Both the position numbers and the translations under genes were made by a program. The notes under the pieces are model-generated. The model made no database searches. It was given only the letters and a program-made list of their open reading frames with translations, and had not been told where the DNA came from. Source: Pseudomonadota bacterium (GTDB lineage: Bacteria; Pseudomonadota; Gammaproteobacteria; Steroidobacterales; Steroidobacteraceae). From it: a stretch of DNA of 64,000 nucleotides. This document shows positions 8,701-21,774 of this stretch, one piece after another (the first letter of the stretch is position 1; each line of letters opens with the position of its first letter). The stretch is taken from the NCBI GenBank assembly GCA_037200975.1, contig JBBCGI010000001.1, forward strand, positions 1,984,001 through 2,048,000, in the 5' to 3' direction.

Positions 8701-9121
8701 GGCGGGGCCCGACCTGTCGCGTATCGGCGCGCAGCATCCGGTCGAATATCTGCTCGAGGCGGTGATCAAACCGAACGCGCACATCGCCGCGGGGTTCGAC
8801 GTGGTCACACTCACGCTCGCGAATGGCGAGACCGCGACCGGCACGCTGGTGAGCGATTCGGCCACCGAAGTCGTGCTCAAGCAGGCGGACGGGTCGCAGG
8901 TGACGGTCGATGCGAAGCAGGTGAAACAGCGCGTCGCAGCGCCGTCGTCGATGCCGGAGATCTACGGGCAGATACTGACGCGAGCGCAGCTGCGCGACGT
9001 GGTCGCGTTCCTGCGGGCGCTCGATGGCAGCCGCGGGCCGGGGCCGGAAGCGGCGTTCGGCACGAGCAATCGCGCGATGCAGTCGGCGGTCACAGAAGGC
9101 GCCGCGGGGGGCCATCCTTGA
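5705..9121 (+). CDS. secreted PVC-type dehydrogenase / HEAT-repeat / cytochrome c protein
   Basis: This 1138-residue protein has a signal peptide (1-23) and three parts. Residues about 45-450 form a beta-propeller like the PVC-type membrane-bound dehydrogenase domain (AIDFDEKGRLFVSETY, LRNPQELVFDEHGNLFTGDND, GVLYLSDWVDGW). Residues 460-960 are HEAT-like Ala-rich helical repeats. The C-terminus is a haem-binding domain with CARCH at 987-991 and the GETATGTLVSDSATEVVLKQ segment of the Pirellula/Verrucomicrobium-type haem domain, with a Met (SSMPEIYG) as possible axial ligand. It is presumably a periplasmic oxidoreductase acting on a sugar-like or alcohol substrate and passing electrons to the haem. 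Its stop overlaps the TTG start of the FAD oxidoreductase, so the two are likely partners. Confidence 0.85.
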   Translation: MKPSVLISRLAVFFIAGISTVSSQTLELDKAERLPTPVMDPASDDATLALKRFSLPAGFQAKLWAAEPMLANPVAIDFDEKGRLFVSETYRYRTSVLDIRDYMGMLELDMASRSIEDRAALHRKVFGDQAKEFSIEGEVVRLVEDTDHDGVADKSSVYADGFNSELDGIASGVLARHGQVWFTNIPSLWLLEGEAGAVKKTELLRGFGVRYNFTGHDFHGLAMGHDGKIYYSIGDRGTHVKGKEGQLVDYPDEGAVFRSNPDGTEFEMFAHGLRNPQELVFDEHGNLFTGDNDSDQGDQERLVYLVEGGDNGWRIGYQHAPLGKGGPWMREGLWKPRFPERPAYLLPPVCNIEDGPSGLTYYPGTGLSPEYAGHFFITHFKGSIARSGIQTYTVKQNGATFSPTSSEQFMGGVLPTDVTFGPDGVLYLSDWVDGWPKSHKGRIYGITPVKQDAARAQASADLAKLLAAGFKNTDTKALVALLSHADRRARLEAQLELASRGDGSAKAFTPVAANKSANPLARLHAVWGLTQLGRKGSKVAPLFVQLLTDADPEVRAQAAKGLGDIKAAAAQAVLVKSLNDAAPRVQFFAAQSLGKLKDAKSTPALLALLKANDNKDAYLRFAAAHALASIGKNAALDAAAKNSSGAVRLGVVLAYRELKDPALGGFLDDADAYIAREAAEAINDVPVEAAYGALAGRLANAPAKDEAYVERAINANYRLGGAGNAKALADYALRDSATPGMRAEALLQLGLWAEVPQRDRIVGIFRPLAKRDGAAAANAVAAIAPKLLGGAPEAVQLATLEAIGTLRLRAAAPTLVAAVGNEKAPEAVRAGALRALDAFGGDDVLPAIDAAQKSSVATLRLAAMQIVAHRSPERALPMVRKLAATGSEAEQQAAFLSMAQLKGAEAAKLMVSSIDQLAAGKVKAGAQVELIEAVEKSDDPAVKARWEKQKASWAGASNALASYGFALAGGDSRRGAQEFFGNAVLPCARCHKVAGEGGEAGPDLSRIGAQHPVEYLLEAVIKPNAHIAAGFDVVTLTLANGETATGTLVSDSATEVVLKQADGSQVTVDAKQVKQRVAAPSSMPEIYGQILTRAQLRDVVAFLRALDGSRGPGPEAAFGTSNRAMQSAVTEGAAGGHP

Positions 9122-10362
9122 AGGTCACGCGCCGCGGTGTGATCACTTCGGCGCTGGCCGCGGGCGTCGCCAGCGGCGTGCGCGGCGAGGGGAAGAAAAT
9201 GGCGGGTACGAAATCCTGGGATTCGATCGTGATCGGCGCGGGCGTGTTCGGCGCGTGGACGGCCTGGCATCTGCGCAAGGCCGGGCAGCGCGTGTTGCTG
9301 CTCGATGCATTCGGCGCCGCGCATGCGCGCGCGTCGTCGGGCGGCGAGTCGCGGCTCACGCGCGGGTCGTACGGGGCGGACGAGATCTACACGCGCTTCG
9401 CGTTCGACTCGCTGCCGCAGTGGAAATGGCTGTCGGATCTTTCCGGGCTGCCGATCCTGCATCAGATCGGCGTGTTGTTCTTTTTCCAGCAGCGCGAGGC
9501 GTATGTCGACCAGTCGCTCGAGGTGCATCGGCGGCTGAAGCTGCCGACGCTGGAGCTCGATCGCGCCGCGCTCGAGGCGCGGTATCCGCAGGTTGCATGG
9601 AAGGACATCGAAGTGGGCTTGCTGGAGCCGGAGTTCGGCGTGTTGATGGCGCGCCGCGCGGTGCAGACGCTCGTGAAGCAGTTCGTGAAGGCCGGTGGCG
9701 AGTATCGCGTCGGCGCCGTGAAGCCGCCGGATGCGTCGAAACCGTTGAGCTCGATCGCGCTCCCGGACGGGTCAACCGAGGCGGCGGCTAACTACATCTT
9801 CGCCTGCGGGCCGTGGCTGCCGAAGGTGTTCGCACACCTGCTCGGGCCGCGCATTTTCCCGACGCGCCAAGAGGTGTTCTTCTTCGGCGTGCCGGCGGGT
9901 GATGCGCGCTTCGGCGGCGGCGCCCTGCCCGGCTGGGCGGATTTCAACAACGGCGACATTTTCTACGGCATGCCCGATCTCGAAGGTCGCGGCTTCAAGG
10001 TGGCGAACGACAAACATGGCCCGCCGATCGATCCGGATCGCGGCGATCGGGTCACCTCACCCGGCTCGCTGGCCGATGCACGCGCGTATCTGGCGAAGCG
10101 TTTCCCGGCGTTGGCCGGCGCGCCTTTGAACGAAGAGCGTGTCTGCCAGTATGAAAACAGCTCGAACGGCGACTTGCTGATCGACCGGCATCCGACGGCT
10201 AACAACGTGTTGCTGGTGGGCGCGGGTTCAGGCCACGGGTTCAAGCACGGACCCGAAGTCGGGCGCTACGCGGCAGAACTGCTGACCGGAAAACTGAAGA
10301 CGCCCGAACCGCGGTTCAGCCTGGGCACGAAAGCCGAACAGCAAAACCGCGCGGTCCATTAA
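9118..10362 (+). CDS. Tat-type FAD-dependent amine/sarcosine oxidase-like oxidoreductase
   Basis: This 414-residue DAO-family flavoprotein has a Rossmann GAGVFG motif (40-45). It resembles monomeric sarcosine oxidase and N-methyltryptophan oxidase, including SSGGESRLTRGSYG near the flavin and CQYENSSNGDLLIDRHP near 343, where Cys343 aligns with the cysteine that binds FAD covalently in monomeric sarcosine oxidase. The TTG start at 9118 overlaps the previous TGA (TTGA) and gives an N-terminus with TRRGVIT and a hydrophobic stretch, resembling a twin-arginine signal. An internal ATG at codon 28 would give a cytoplasmic form instead. Its TAA stop is formed at the junction with a repeat motif at 10362. 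Confidence 0.82.
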   Translation: MKVTRRGVITSALAAGVASGVRGEGKKMAGTKSWDSIVIGAGVFGAWTAWHLRKAGQRVLLLDAFGAAHARASSGGESRLTRGSYGADEIYTRFAFDSLPQWKWLSDLSGLPILHQIGVLFFFQQREAYVDQSLEVHRRLKLPTLELDRAALEARYPQVAWKDIEVGLLEPEFGVLMARRAVQTLVKQFVKAGGEYRVGAVKPPDASKPLSSIALPDGSTEAAANYIFACGPWLPKVFAHLLGPRIFPTRQEVFFFGVPAGDARFGGGALPGWADFNNGDIFYGMPDLEGRGFKVANDKHGPPIDPDRGDRVTSPGSLADARAYLAKRFPALAGAPLNEERVCQYENSSNGDLLIDRHPTANNVLLVGAGSGHGFKHGPEVGRYAAELLTGKLKTPEPRFSLGTKAEQQNRAVH

Positions 10363-10380
10363 AAGGGGACATGCCTATTT
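10362..10380 (+). repeat. copy of the dispersed motif AAAGGGGACATGCCTATTT
   Basis: This copy begins at the last base of the oxidoreductase stop codon (TAA at 10360-10362), so the motif's leading A-run completes the stop. The same arrangement occurs at 38435 for the GGDEF-EAL gene. Confidence 0.65.
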
Positions 10381-10429
10381 ATTGATGTGACCGCGCAACG
10401 ATTTTCGCCCTTGGCGCCGTCGTTTGACG

Positions 10430-10460
10430 AAGGGGACGCGCTGTGGAGGCGCGTCCCCTT
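10430..10460. terminator. hairpin between convergent genes
   Basis: AAGGGGACGCGC (10430-10441) and GCGCGTCCCCTT (10449-10460) form a 12-bp stem with a 7-base loop. It lies between the ends of the oxidoreductase and the TonB receptor and is followed on the plus strand by a short T-run. It may terminate both genes. Its GGGGAC ends resemble the dispersed repeat family. Confidence 0.5.
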
Positions 10461-10484
10461 TTGCCAGCAAGCGAGGAATGCCCC

Positions 10485-12893
10485 TCAGAAGTTCATGCGG
10501 AAATTCACGCCGATGGTACGTGGCGGGTTGGTCAGGTAACCCACGCGCGCGCTGCGGCCACGTTCCCGATCGATCGACGTGAACGCGCGCTCGTCCCACA
10601 GATTGTTGACGAACAAGGCGCCTTCCCAACGATCGGTCTTGATGCCCCAGCGCAGGTTGCCGATGTCGTATTCCGGCAGCAACGCCGAGAACGCGATGTC
10701 GGTGTTGGCGGGAATTCCACCGAGATCGATGAGCCGCGCGGCACCGGCGGGACGGTCCGGATCGTTGGAGATGAGGCCGAAGTTGGGTTCCTGGTCCGCG
10801 ATCTGTGTGTACGAATCGCCCACGTGCTGAACGGTCAATCGCACGTAGCTTTCGAGCGCGCTGCTCAGCGCCCAGTTGTACGCCAGCGTCGCCACCGCCT
10901 GCAGTTTCGGTGAGGTCGGCAGACGGTTCCCGTCGCGGATGCCCGCGATGACCGCGCCGGCGCCATTGACCTGCGTCTCCGTGAGCTCCGCCTTCGTGTA
11001 GGTAGCCGACACGCCAAAGTCCCAGTGTTCGTCGGGATGCACGAACAGCTCCATCTCCGCGCCATTCGATTCGGCATCCGCATTGAGGATGATGCGCGAC
11101 GAACAGGTGCCCGCATCCGCGACCACCTGCAGGCCGTCGATCTTGGTCCTGAAGATGGAGCCATTCAGCGTGACGCGGCCGTCGGCGAGACGCGTCTTCG
11201 CGCCCAATTCGTAGTTCAACACCTTCTCGTCGTCCCAGCCCGGATGCCCGCTGAAGGTCGCAAGATCCGAAGTGCTGCACAGACCTTCGTTCAGCGGATC
11301 GTTGATGCCGCCGAGGCGAAAGCCGCGCGACACCTGCGCGGTGAACTGCATCTGGCGGCTCGGGCTGAACGCGAGGATCACGCGCGGCGAGAAACCGTCC
11401 GAGCTGGTGGAACCGGGCTCGTTGAGAAAGATGGAAGGATCCGCGAACACACCCGCGAACGTCAGCAGGCGATCTTCCTTGAAGTCGTAGTAGCGCAGAC
11501 CACCCGTCAGCGCCCACGCGGGACTGAAGCGGTAGGTAGCCTCGCCGAACAAACCGAACTGCTTGAAGTCGTACGACAGCCGCGAATAGAACGGCGTGTC
11601 GGGCGGCGCGCCGAAGTCCGCGCTGTCCGCCTCGATGAGCTCCTGCGTCAACGCATCGTATCCGGGCGTGGGCAGAGTCTGGCCGTACTTGCGGTCCACC
11701 TTCTGGTAGAACGCGCCCGCCACCCACTGGAACGGACCTTCACCCGAAGAGCCCAGGCGCAACTCCTGGCTCAATACCTGCAAATCGGTCTTGTCGATGA
11801 GTGGCGAGTTGAGGCGCGCATCGTCGGCGGTGCCGCCGAGATCGATGGTGACGCTGCCCGTGAGCTGGCTCGCGTCGCGCACCACCTCGACCTGGCGGTC
11901 CGTGTAGCTGGTCACGCTGGTCAGCCCGACATTGCCGAAGCCGAATTCGAGCTTGAGATCGGCCATCGTGAAGTCGTCGGTGAGGCCCTCGCGCAACTGC
12001 GTGATCTGCCCGCGTTTGCCGGGATCGACCGGCGTTTCCGTGGTCGTGTAGACGTTGCCGAGGATGTTGTACACGTCGATGCGCGGATAACCGTCGGTCT
12101 CGAGCTTCTGATAGACCACGCGCGGCGTGATGGTGACGTTTTCACTGGGCTCGAACCGGAACGCGATGCGTCCGCCGGTGCGCGAACCGCTGTTCACGTC
12201 CTCGCGGGTCCGGCGGTCCGGGTACTCGGAATCGATGAAACCCGGCAGTTCGCTGCGATAACCCACGACGCGCATCGCGGCGGTTTCGCCGATGGGTAGA
12301 TTGACCGCGCCGCGCAGCGAGCCGCCGACTTCGCCGTCGGTGACGCTCTGCAGCGTGAAATCGAGCGAGCCGCCGGACTTGCCGATGTCGGGCTGCGCGG
12401 TGATGTAGCGGACCGTGCCCGAAGACGAACTCGCGCCGAACAACGTGCCCTGCGGGCCGCGCAGCACTTCGACACGATCGAGATCGTAGAGGTCGAGATC
12501 GGGAGTAAACAGCGCGACCGAAATCGGCGATTCATCGAGATAGATGCCGACGGATTCCTTCACCCCGGGCTGGTCGCGGATGACTTGTCCGGCGCTGATG
12601 CCGCGGATCGCAACCTGGCTCTGGCCGGGCCCGAGGTCCGTGATATAGAGGCCCGGAACGTTGCGCGCCAGCTCGACGATGTTGGTCGCGCCGGATTCCT
12701 TGATGTTCTCGTTGGTCAGGGCCGCGATCGAGAACGGCACATCCTGCAGGCTGGTGGCGCGCTTCTGCGCGGTGACGATGATCTCCTCGTTGATCTCGTC
12801 GTCAGTGGCGGTTGCCGGTGCTCCCTGCGCCATGACCCCGATCGGCAGACCTAACAGCAACGCGGCGGTGCCGCGGGCGATACCGGTTTTCAT
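10485..12893 (-). CDS. TonB-dependent outer membrane receptor
   Basis: This 802-residue receptor has a signal peptide (ending near VMAQG, residue 23), a TonB-box-like EEIIVTAQKR segment near residues 35-45, a plug domain (NIVELARNVPGLYI, VAIRGIS, VEVLRGPQGTLFGASSSSGTVRYIT) and a beta-barrel that ends in the expected aromatic residue (GVNFRMNF). ATG 12893 is chosen because the signal peptide starts there with a GAGGAGTGGG ribosome binding region; the much longer open frame upstream reads through non-coding DNA. It resembles the oligomeric or carbohydrate/aromatic receptor clades of Sphingomonas- and Xanthomonas-like genomes. Its substrate is unknown. It is a single gene convergent with the FAD oxidoreductase. 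Confidence 0.9.
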   Translation of the reverse strand: MKTGIARGTAALLLGLPIGVMAQGAPATATDDEINEEIIVTAQKRATSLQDVPFSIAALTNENIKESGATNIVELARNVPGLYITDLGPGQSQVAIRGISAGQVIRDQPGVKESVGIYLDESPISVALFTPDLDLYDLDRVEVLRGPQGTLFGASSSSGTVRYITAQPDIGKSGGSLDFTLQSVTDGEVGGSLRGAVNLPIGETAAMRVVGYRSELPGFIDSEYPDRRTREDVNSGSRTGGRIAFRFEPSENVTITPRVVYQKLETDGYPRIDVYNILGNVYTTTETPVDPGKRGQITQLREGLTDDFTMADLKLEFGFGNVGLTSVTSYTDRQVEVVRDASQLTGSVTIDLGGTADDARLNSPLIDKTDLQVLSQELRLGSSGEGPFQWVAGAFYQKVDRKYGQTLPTPGYDALTQELIEADSADFGAPPDTPFYSRLSYDFKQFGLFGEATYRFSPAWALTGGLRYYDFKEDRLLTFAGVFADPSIFLNEPGSTSSDGFSPRVILAFSPSRQMQFTAQVSRGFRLGGINDPLNEGLCSTSDLATFSGHPGWDDEKVLNYELGAKTRLADGRVTLNGSIFRTKIDGLQVVADAGTCSSRIILNADAESNGAEMELFVHPDEHWDFGVSATYTKAELTETQVNGAGAVIAGIRDGNRLPTSPKLQAVATLAYNWALSSALESYVRLTVQHVGDSYTQIADQEPNFGLISNDPDRPAGAARLIDLGGIPANTDIAFSALLPEYDIGNLRWGIKTDRWEGALFVNNLWDERAFTSIDRERGRSARVGYLTNPPRTIGVNFRMNF

Positions 12894-13158
12894 GCTTCCC
12901 ACTCCTCGTTTTTTCGTGGGCACGGCGGGCATGAATGCGACCTTCCCTGACCGCGCACCACTTGTGGGCCGAAGTGTAGCGGAAAAGGCGCGGCTGACCG
13001 CCAGGCGCGCGCGGCTCGTCGCAAGCTCCGACGCGTGCACGCAACGAGTTCCGCGTTGGCGCCTGGGTAAGACATTCGCACTGCGAATGCGGACTGCACG
13101 CCGACTGACCGGCCGCGCGGCGCGGGTCAAAGTGCGCGCCCTGATACCCGGAGGACGC

Positions 13159-13767
13159 ATGAACGCGAAGTACTTGATTCCCCTGTGTGCGGCCGCGGTG
13201 ATCATCGCCGGATGCGGGTCGCGCGACGAAGCCGCCAGAACCGCCGACACGGCGGATGCGCCCGCCACCACCGCCACGCCCGCGCCTGCCGATGCGCCGC
13301 CGGCCGCGGATACACCGCCATCAGCCGGTGCTGCCGCGCAGCTCACGCCGACGAATGGGCACACGGCATCCGGCACGCTGGCACTGAGCGCCGAAGGAGA
13401 TTCCGTGCGCCTGACCGGGTCTCTTCAGGGGCTGCCTCCTAACAGCGAATTCGGTTTCCACATCCACGAGAAAGGCGACTGCAGCGCACCGGACGCCAGC
13501 AGCGCGGGCGGGCACTTCAATCCGACCAATGCGCAGCACGGCAACCCGCAGGGCGCCGCGCATCACGCGGGCGACATGCTCAATGCGAAGTCGGACGCCA
13601 ACGGCGCGGCGCAGGTCGACGTGGTCGCGGGCGGCGTGAGCCTCACGAGCGGCCAGCCGAACGACGTGCACGGCAAGGCTATCGTGTTGCACGAGAAGGC
13701 AGATGATTACGCGAGCCAGCCCGCGGGCAACTCGGGTGCGCGTATCGCCTGCGGCGTGATCCACTGA
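13159..13767 (+). CDS. sodC: periplasmic Cu/Zn superoxide dismutase lipoprotein
   Basis: This 202-residue protein converts superoxide to peroxide and oxygen in the periplasm. The copper and zinc ligands of the bacterial SodC fold are visible: GFHIHEKGDC, GGHFNP, QHGNP and LHEKADDY, plus the CuZn-SOD C-terminal signature GNSGARIACGVI. The N-terminus is a lipoprotein signal (VIIAGC, Cys about residue 19) followed by an Ala/Pro/Asp-rich tether (25-60) before the domain. ATG 13159 has a GGAGG site at 13149-13153. The frame is open upstream but non-coding. The neighbouring genes give no functional link. Confidence 0.93.
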   Translation: MNAKYLIPLCAAAVIIAGCGSRDEAARTADTADAPATTATPAPADAPPAADTPPSAGAAAQLTPTNGHTASGTLALSAEGDSVRLTGSLQGLPPNSEFGFHIHEKGDCSAPDASSAGGHFNPTNAQHGNPQGAAHHAGDMLNAKSDANGAAQVDVVAGGVSLTSGQPNDVHGKAIVLHEKADDYASQPAGNSGARIACGVIH

Positions 13768-13810
13768 ACCGCGCGGGCTAACTACGCGGCGCGCGTGCTG
13801 GCGGGTGCGA

Positions 13811-13842
13811 GGGCCGCCGCCACCCGTGTGGGCGGCAGGCCC
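13811..13842. terminator. imperfect GC-rich hairpin between sodC and the MHS transporter
   Basis: GGGCCGCCGCCACCC and GGGCGGCAGGCCC pair imperfectly around a GTGT loop between two convergent stop codons. There is no T-run, so the terminator call rests on position and stem strength only. Confidence 0.35.
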
Positions 13843-13845
13843 GGA

Positions 13846-15498
13846 TCAGGCGGGGGAATCCTTGGTCTCGCGCAGGAACAGGCCACCGATCACGATGGTG
13901 ATCGCGGCGACGATGATCGGGTACCACAGGCCGTTGTAGATGTTGCCCGTGGCCGCGACGATCGCGAACACCGTGACCGGCAGGAATCCGCCGAACCAGC
14001 CATTGCCGATGTGATACGGCAGCGACATCGACGTGTAGCGGATGTGCACGGGGAACAGCTCGACGAGCCAGGCGGCGATCGGGCCGTACACCATCGTCAC
14101 GTACAGGACGAGGATCGTGCACAGCAGGATGACCATCGGGTAGTTGAACGCCGCCATGTCCGCCTTCGCGGGATAACCCGCGGCGGCCAATGCTTCCTTG
14201 AGTTTCGCGGTGATTGCGTCCTGGCCTTTTTTGTAGTCGGCCGCGCTGAGCCCCTGCTCGAGCGGGAGCACCTCGATTTTTGCGTCGCCGATGTTCACCT
14301 GCGCCGGGCCGCTCGTGGCGGCAACGTTCGAGTACGACACGCCCATGCGCGCCAGCGCGCCTTTCGCGAGATCGCAACCGCTGGTGTATTTCTTCTTGCC
14401 GATCGGGTCGAACTGGAAGGCGCAATCCGCCGGGTCCGCCAGCACCATCACCGGCGAGGACTTCACCGCCGCATCCAGCGCGGGGTTCGCGAAATGCGCG
14501 ATGCCCTGGAAGATGGGGAAGTACGTGAGCGCCGCCAGCAGACAACCCGTGAGGACGATCTTCTTGCGGCCGATCCGGTCGGACAACGAGCCGAACACGA
14601 CGAAAAACGGCGTGGCGATGAGCAACGCCGCGGCCATCACCAGCTGCGCGCTCGTCGGCTCGACCTGCAGCGTCTTCTCGAGGAACAGCAAGGCGTAGAA
14701 CTGGCCGCCGTACCAGACGACGGCCTGGCCGGCGGTGGCGCCGAATAGCGCCAATAACACGATCTTGAGATTCGACCAGCGTGCGAACGATTCGGACAGC
14801 GGTGCCTTCGACAAGGTGCCCGCGGCCTTCATCTCCTGGAAGGCCGGCGATTCCTGCAGCTGCAGGCGGATGTAGGTGGAGATCAGCAACAGCACGATCG
14901 ACAGCAGGAAAGGCAGGCGCCAGCCCTGGTCTTCGAAATATCCGTCGGGCATGAACGAACGGCACGCCAGGATGACGATCAGCGAAAGGAAGAAACCCAG
15001 CGTGGCGGTGGTCTGGATCCAGCTGGTGTAAAAACCGCGCCGGCCGGGCGGCGCGTGCTCGGCGATGTACGTCGCCGCGCCGCCGTATTGGCCGCCGAGC
15101 GCGAGGCCCTGCAGCAGACGCAGCGCGATGAAGATGATCGGCGCCGCGACACCGATCGTCTCGTACGTCGGCAGGCAGCCGACGAGGGCGGTCGAGGCGC
15201 CCATGATGACGATGGTGATGAGGAAGGTGTGCTTGCGGCCGACGAGGTCGCCGAGGCGGCCGAACACCAGCGCACCGAATGGCCGTACGAAAAACCCGGC
15301 CGCGAAGGCCAGCAGCGCGAACAGGAAGGCCGTGGTGTCGTTCATCCCGGAGAAGAACTTCTTCGTGATGATCGTGACGAGCGAGCCGTAGAGGTAGAAG
15401 TCGTACCACTCGAACACCGTGCCGAGTGACGACGCGAAAATGACGCGCTTGTGGGCCGAAGAGATCGGTTGAACGCCTGCCTGCACATCCCCTGCCAC
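13846..15498 (-). CDS. MHS-family MFS metabolite:proton symporter
   Basis: This 550-residue transporter of the metabolite:H+ symporter family has the N-terminal signature SSLGTVFEWYDFYLYGS, the MFS loop motif FGRLGDLVGRKHTF and about twelve membrane helices. It is longer than the usual 430-450 residues because of a hydrophilic insertion of about 90 residues (FQFDPIGKKKYTSGCD to LAAAGYPAKAD) before TM9-10, which is known in some members of this family. The substrate (dicarboxylates, betaines or similar) cannot be read from sequence. I start at GTG 15498, which has an AGGGGG site 7 bases upstream; the open frame further upstream is created by the long palindrome at 15533-15684. Confidence 0.88.
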   Translation of the reverse strand: MAGDVQAGVQPISSAHKRVIFASSLGTVFEWYDFYLYGSLVTIITKKFFSGMNDTTAFLFALLAFAAGFFVRPFGALVFGRLGDLVGRKHTFLITIVIMGASTALVGCLPTYETIGVAAPIIFIALRLLQGLALGGQYGGAATYIAEHAPPGRRGFYTSWIQTTATLGFFLSLIVILACRSFMPDGYFEDQGWRLPFLLSIVLLLISTYIRLQLQESPAFQEMKAAGTLSKAPLSESFARWSNLKIVLLALFGATAGQAVVWYGGQFYALLFLEKTLQVEPTSAQLVMAAALLIATPFFVVFGSLSDRIGRKKIVLTGCLLAALTYFPIFQGIAHFANPALDAAVKSSPVMVLADPADCAFQFDPIGKKKYTSGCDLAKGALARMGVSYSNVAATSGPAQVNIGDAKIEVLPLEQGLSAADYKKGQDAITAKLKEALAAAGYPAKADMAAFNYPMVILLCTILVLYVTMVYGPIAAWLVELFPVHIRYTSMSLPYHIGNGWFGGFLPVTVFAIVAATGNIYNGLWYPIIVAAITIVIGGLFLRETKDSPA

Positions 15499-15532
15499 GT
15501 GGACCCCCTGCTTCTTGTTGTTCCGGGATTCT

Positions 15533-15684
15533 AGGGTGCCGGGTGGGGAAAGTGGGGAGAAGGCGGAAAAGGGGACAGATCTATTTTCCGCTCCTTGGGT
15601 TGGTGCAGGTTCAGCGACGCGGCGAGCGGAAAATAGATCTGTCCCCTTTTCCGCCTTCTCCCCACTTTCCCCACCCGGCACCCT
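15533..15684. repeat. large palindromic element, 61-bp perfect arms
   Basis: Arms 15533-15593 and 15624-15684 are exact inverted copies with a 30-base centre. The arm begins AGGGTGCCGGGTGGGG and ends with GGGGACAGATCTATTTTCC. The element fills the intergenic space between the divergent MHS transporter and uvrA genes, so any promoter of either gene must lie in or next to it. Its GTGCCGGG end is shared with the elements at 18635 and 62325, and its GGGGACAnnnCTATTT core with those at 1087, 10362 and 38170. Confidence 0.9.
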
Positions 15685-15741
15685 CCCCTTGACAGGCCCG
15701 GTACACTATTCGGTCCGCGACTACGTCCAACCCTCGACTAC

Positions 15742-21333
<5,592 letters not shown>

Positions 21334-21390
21334 CGCGCGCGCCGGCTGCTGTCCCGGCGGCCAGCGGCATGCATAAGAATGTCGGGGTGT

Positions 21391-21455
21391 TTCGGAATAA
21401 CAGAAATTTCCTTGACAACACCTGGTCGCCCCGGCAATATTTCCGTTATTCCGAA
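21391..21455 (+). promoter_or_regulatory. hipBA promoter with flanking operators
   Basis: A TTGACA -35 box (21412-21417) is followed after 17 bases by CAATAT (21435-21440), a weak -10. The promoter is bracketed by perfect inverted copies TTCGGAATAAC (21391-21401) and GTTATTCCGAA (21445-21455). A related TATTCCGAAA lies early in hipB (about 21497). Antitoxin binding to such paired sites is the usual autoregulation of hipBA loci. The region is AT-richer than its surroundings. Confidence 0.65.
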
Positions 21456-21480
21456 ATAACGTAGTGACTCACCACCTCCC

Positions 21481-21774
21481 ATGAGCAGTTTCCAGTATTC
21501 CGAAACAGGCGTCGACTCATTGAAGACACTAGGCAGTCTCATTCGCGCTCAACGTCGCGAGAGCAGCCTGCGCATCGACGATGCGGCGGCGCTGTGCGGC
21601 GTCTCGGTCGATCTGCTGTCGAGACTTGAAAACGGCAGTTCCGGAGTGAGTACCGGCCGGGTGCTCAAAGTGCTCGATGGCCTCGGCCTCGCGATGATCG
21701 TCGTCGACAAATCGAAGTTGCGCCGGGCGGTCGCCGCCGCCAACTCGCCTGATCCCCGCTCAACTGATCGATGA
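21481..21774 (+). CDS. hipB: HipB-like XRE-family antitoxin/repressor
   Basis: This 97-residue protein has an XRE helix-turn-helix (about residues 16-75: LGSLIRAQRRESSLRIDDAAALCGVSVDLLSRLENG, then VLKVLDGLGLAMIVV). It is the antitoxin and DNA-binding partner of the HipA kinase that follows. The two genes overlap in ATGA (21771-21774). No plus-strand Shine-Dalgarno sequence precedes ATG 21481, so translation may be weak or near-leaderless from the promoter 40 bases upstream. It probably represses its own operon through the TTCCGAA-type repeats. Confidence 0.85.
   Translation: MSSFQYSETGVDSLKTLGSLIRAQRRESSLRIDDAAALCGVSVDLLSRLENGSSGVSTGRVLKVLDGLGLAMIVVDKSKLRRAVAAANSPDPRSTDR

Noticed and set aside
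11025-12299. A 424-codon open frame on the plus strand
   Set aside because: It lies wholly antisense to the TonB receptor gene, has an Arg/Ala/His-rich composition and no family pattern. Such frames are expected opposite GC-rich genes.
12894-13158. N-terminal extension of the receptor and of SodC through the intergenic region
   Set aside because: Both frames are open here on opposite strands, but the signal peptide and lipobox starts with ribosome binding sites fix the real starts at 12893 and 13159.
15499-15681. Longer N-terminus for the MHS transporter
   Set aside because: The extra residues are translated from the palindrome arms, and the GTG at 15498 has a proper ribosome binding site.
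15533-15684. Interpreting the long palindrome as a CRISPR or attachment site
   Set aside because: There is a single inverted pair with no spaced direct repeats, and no cas or integrase gene nearby.
15689-15717. TTGACA at 15689-15694 as the uvrA promoter
   Set aside because: No acceptable -10 hexamer lies 16-18 bases downstream; the box may be chance at the edge of the palindrome.
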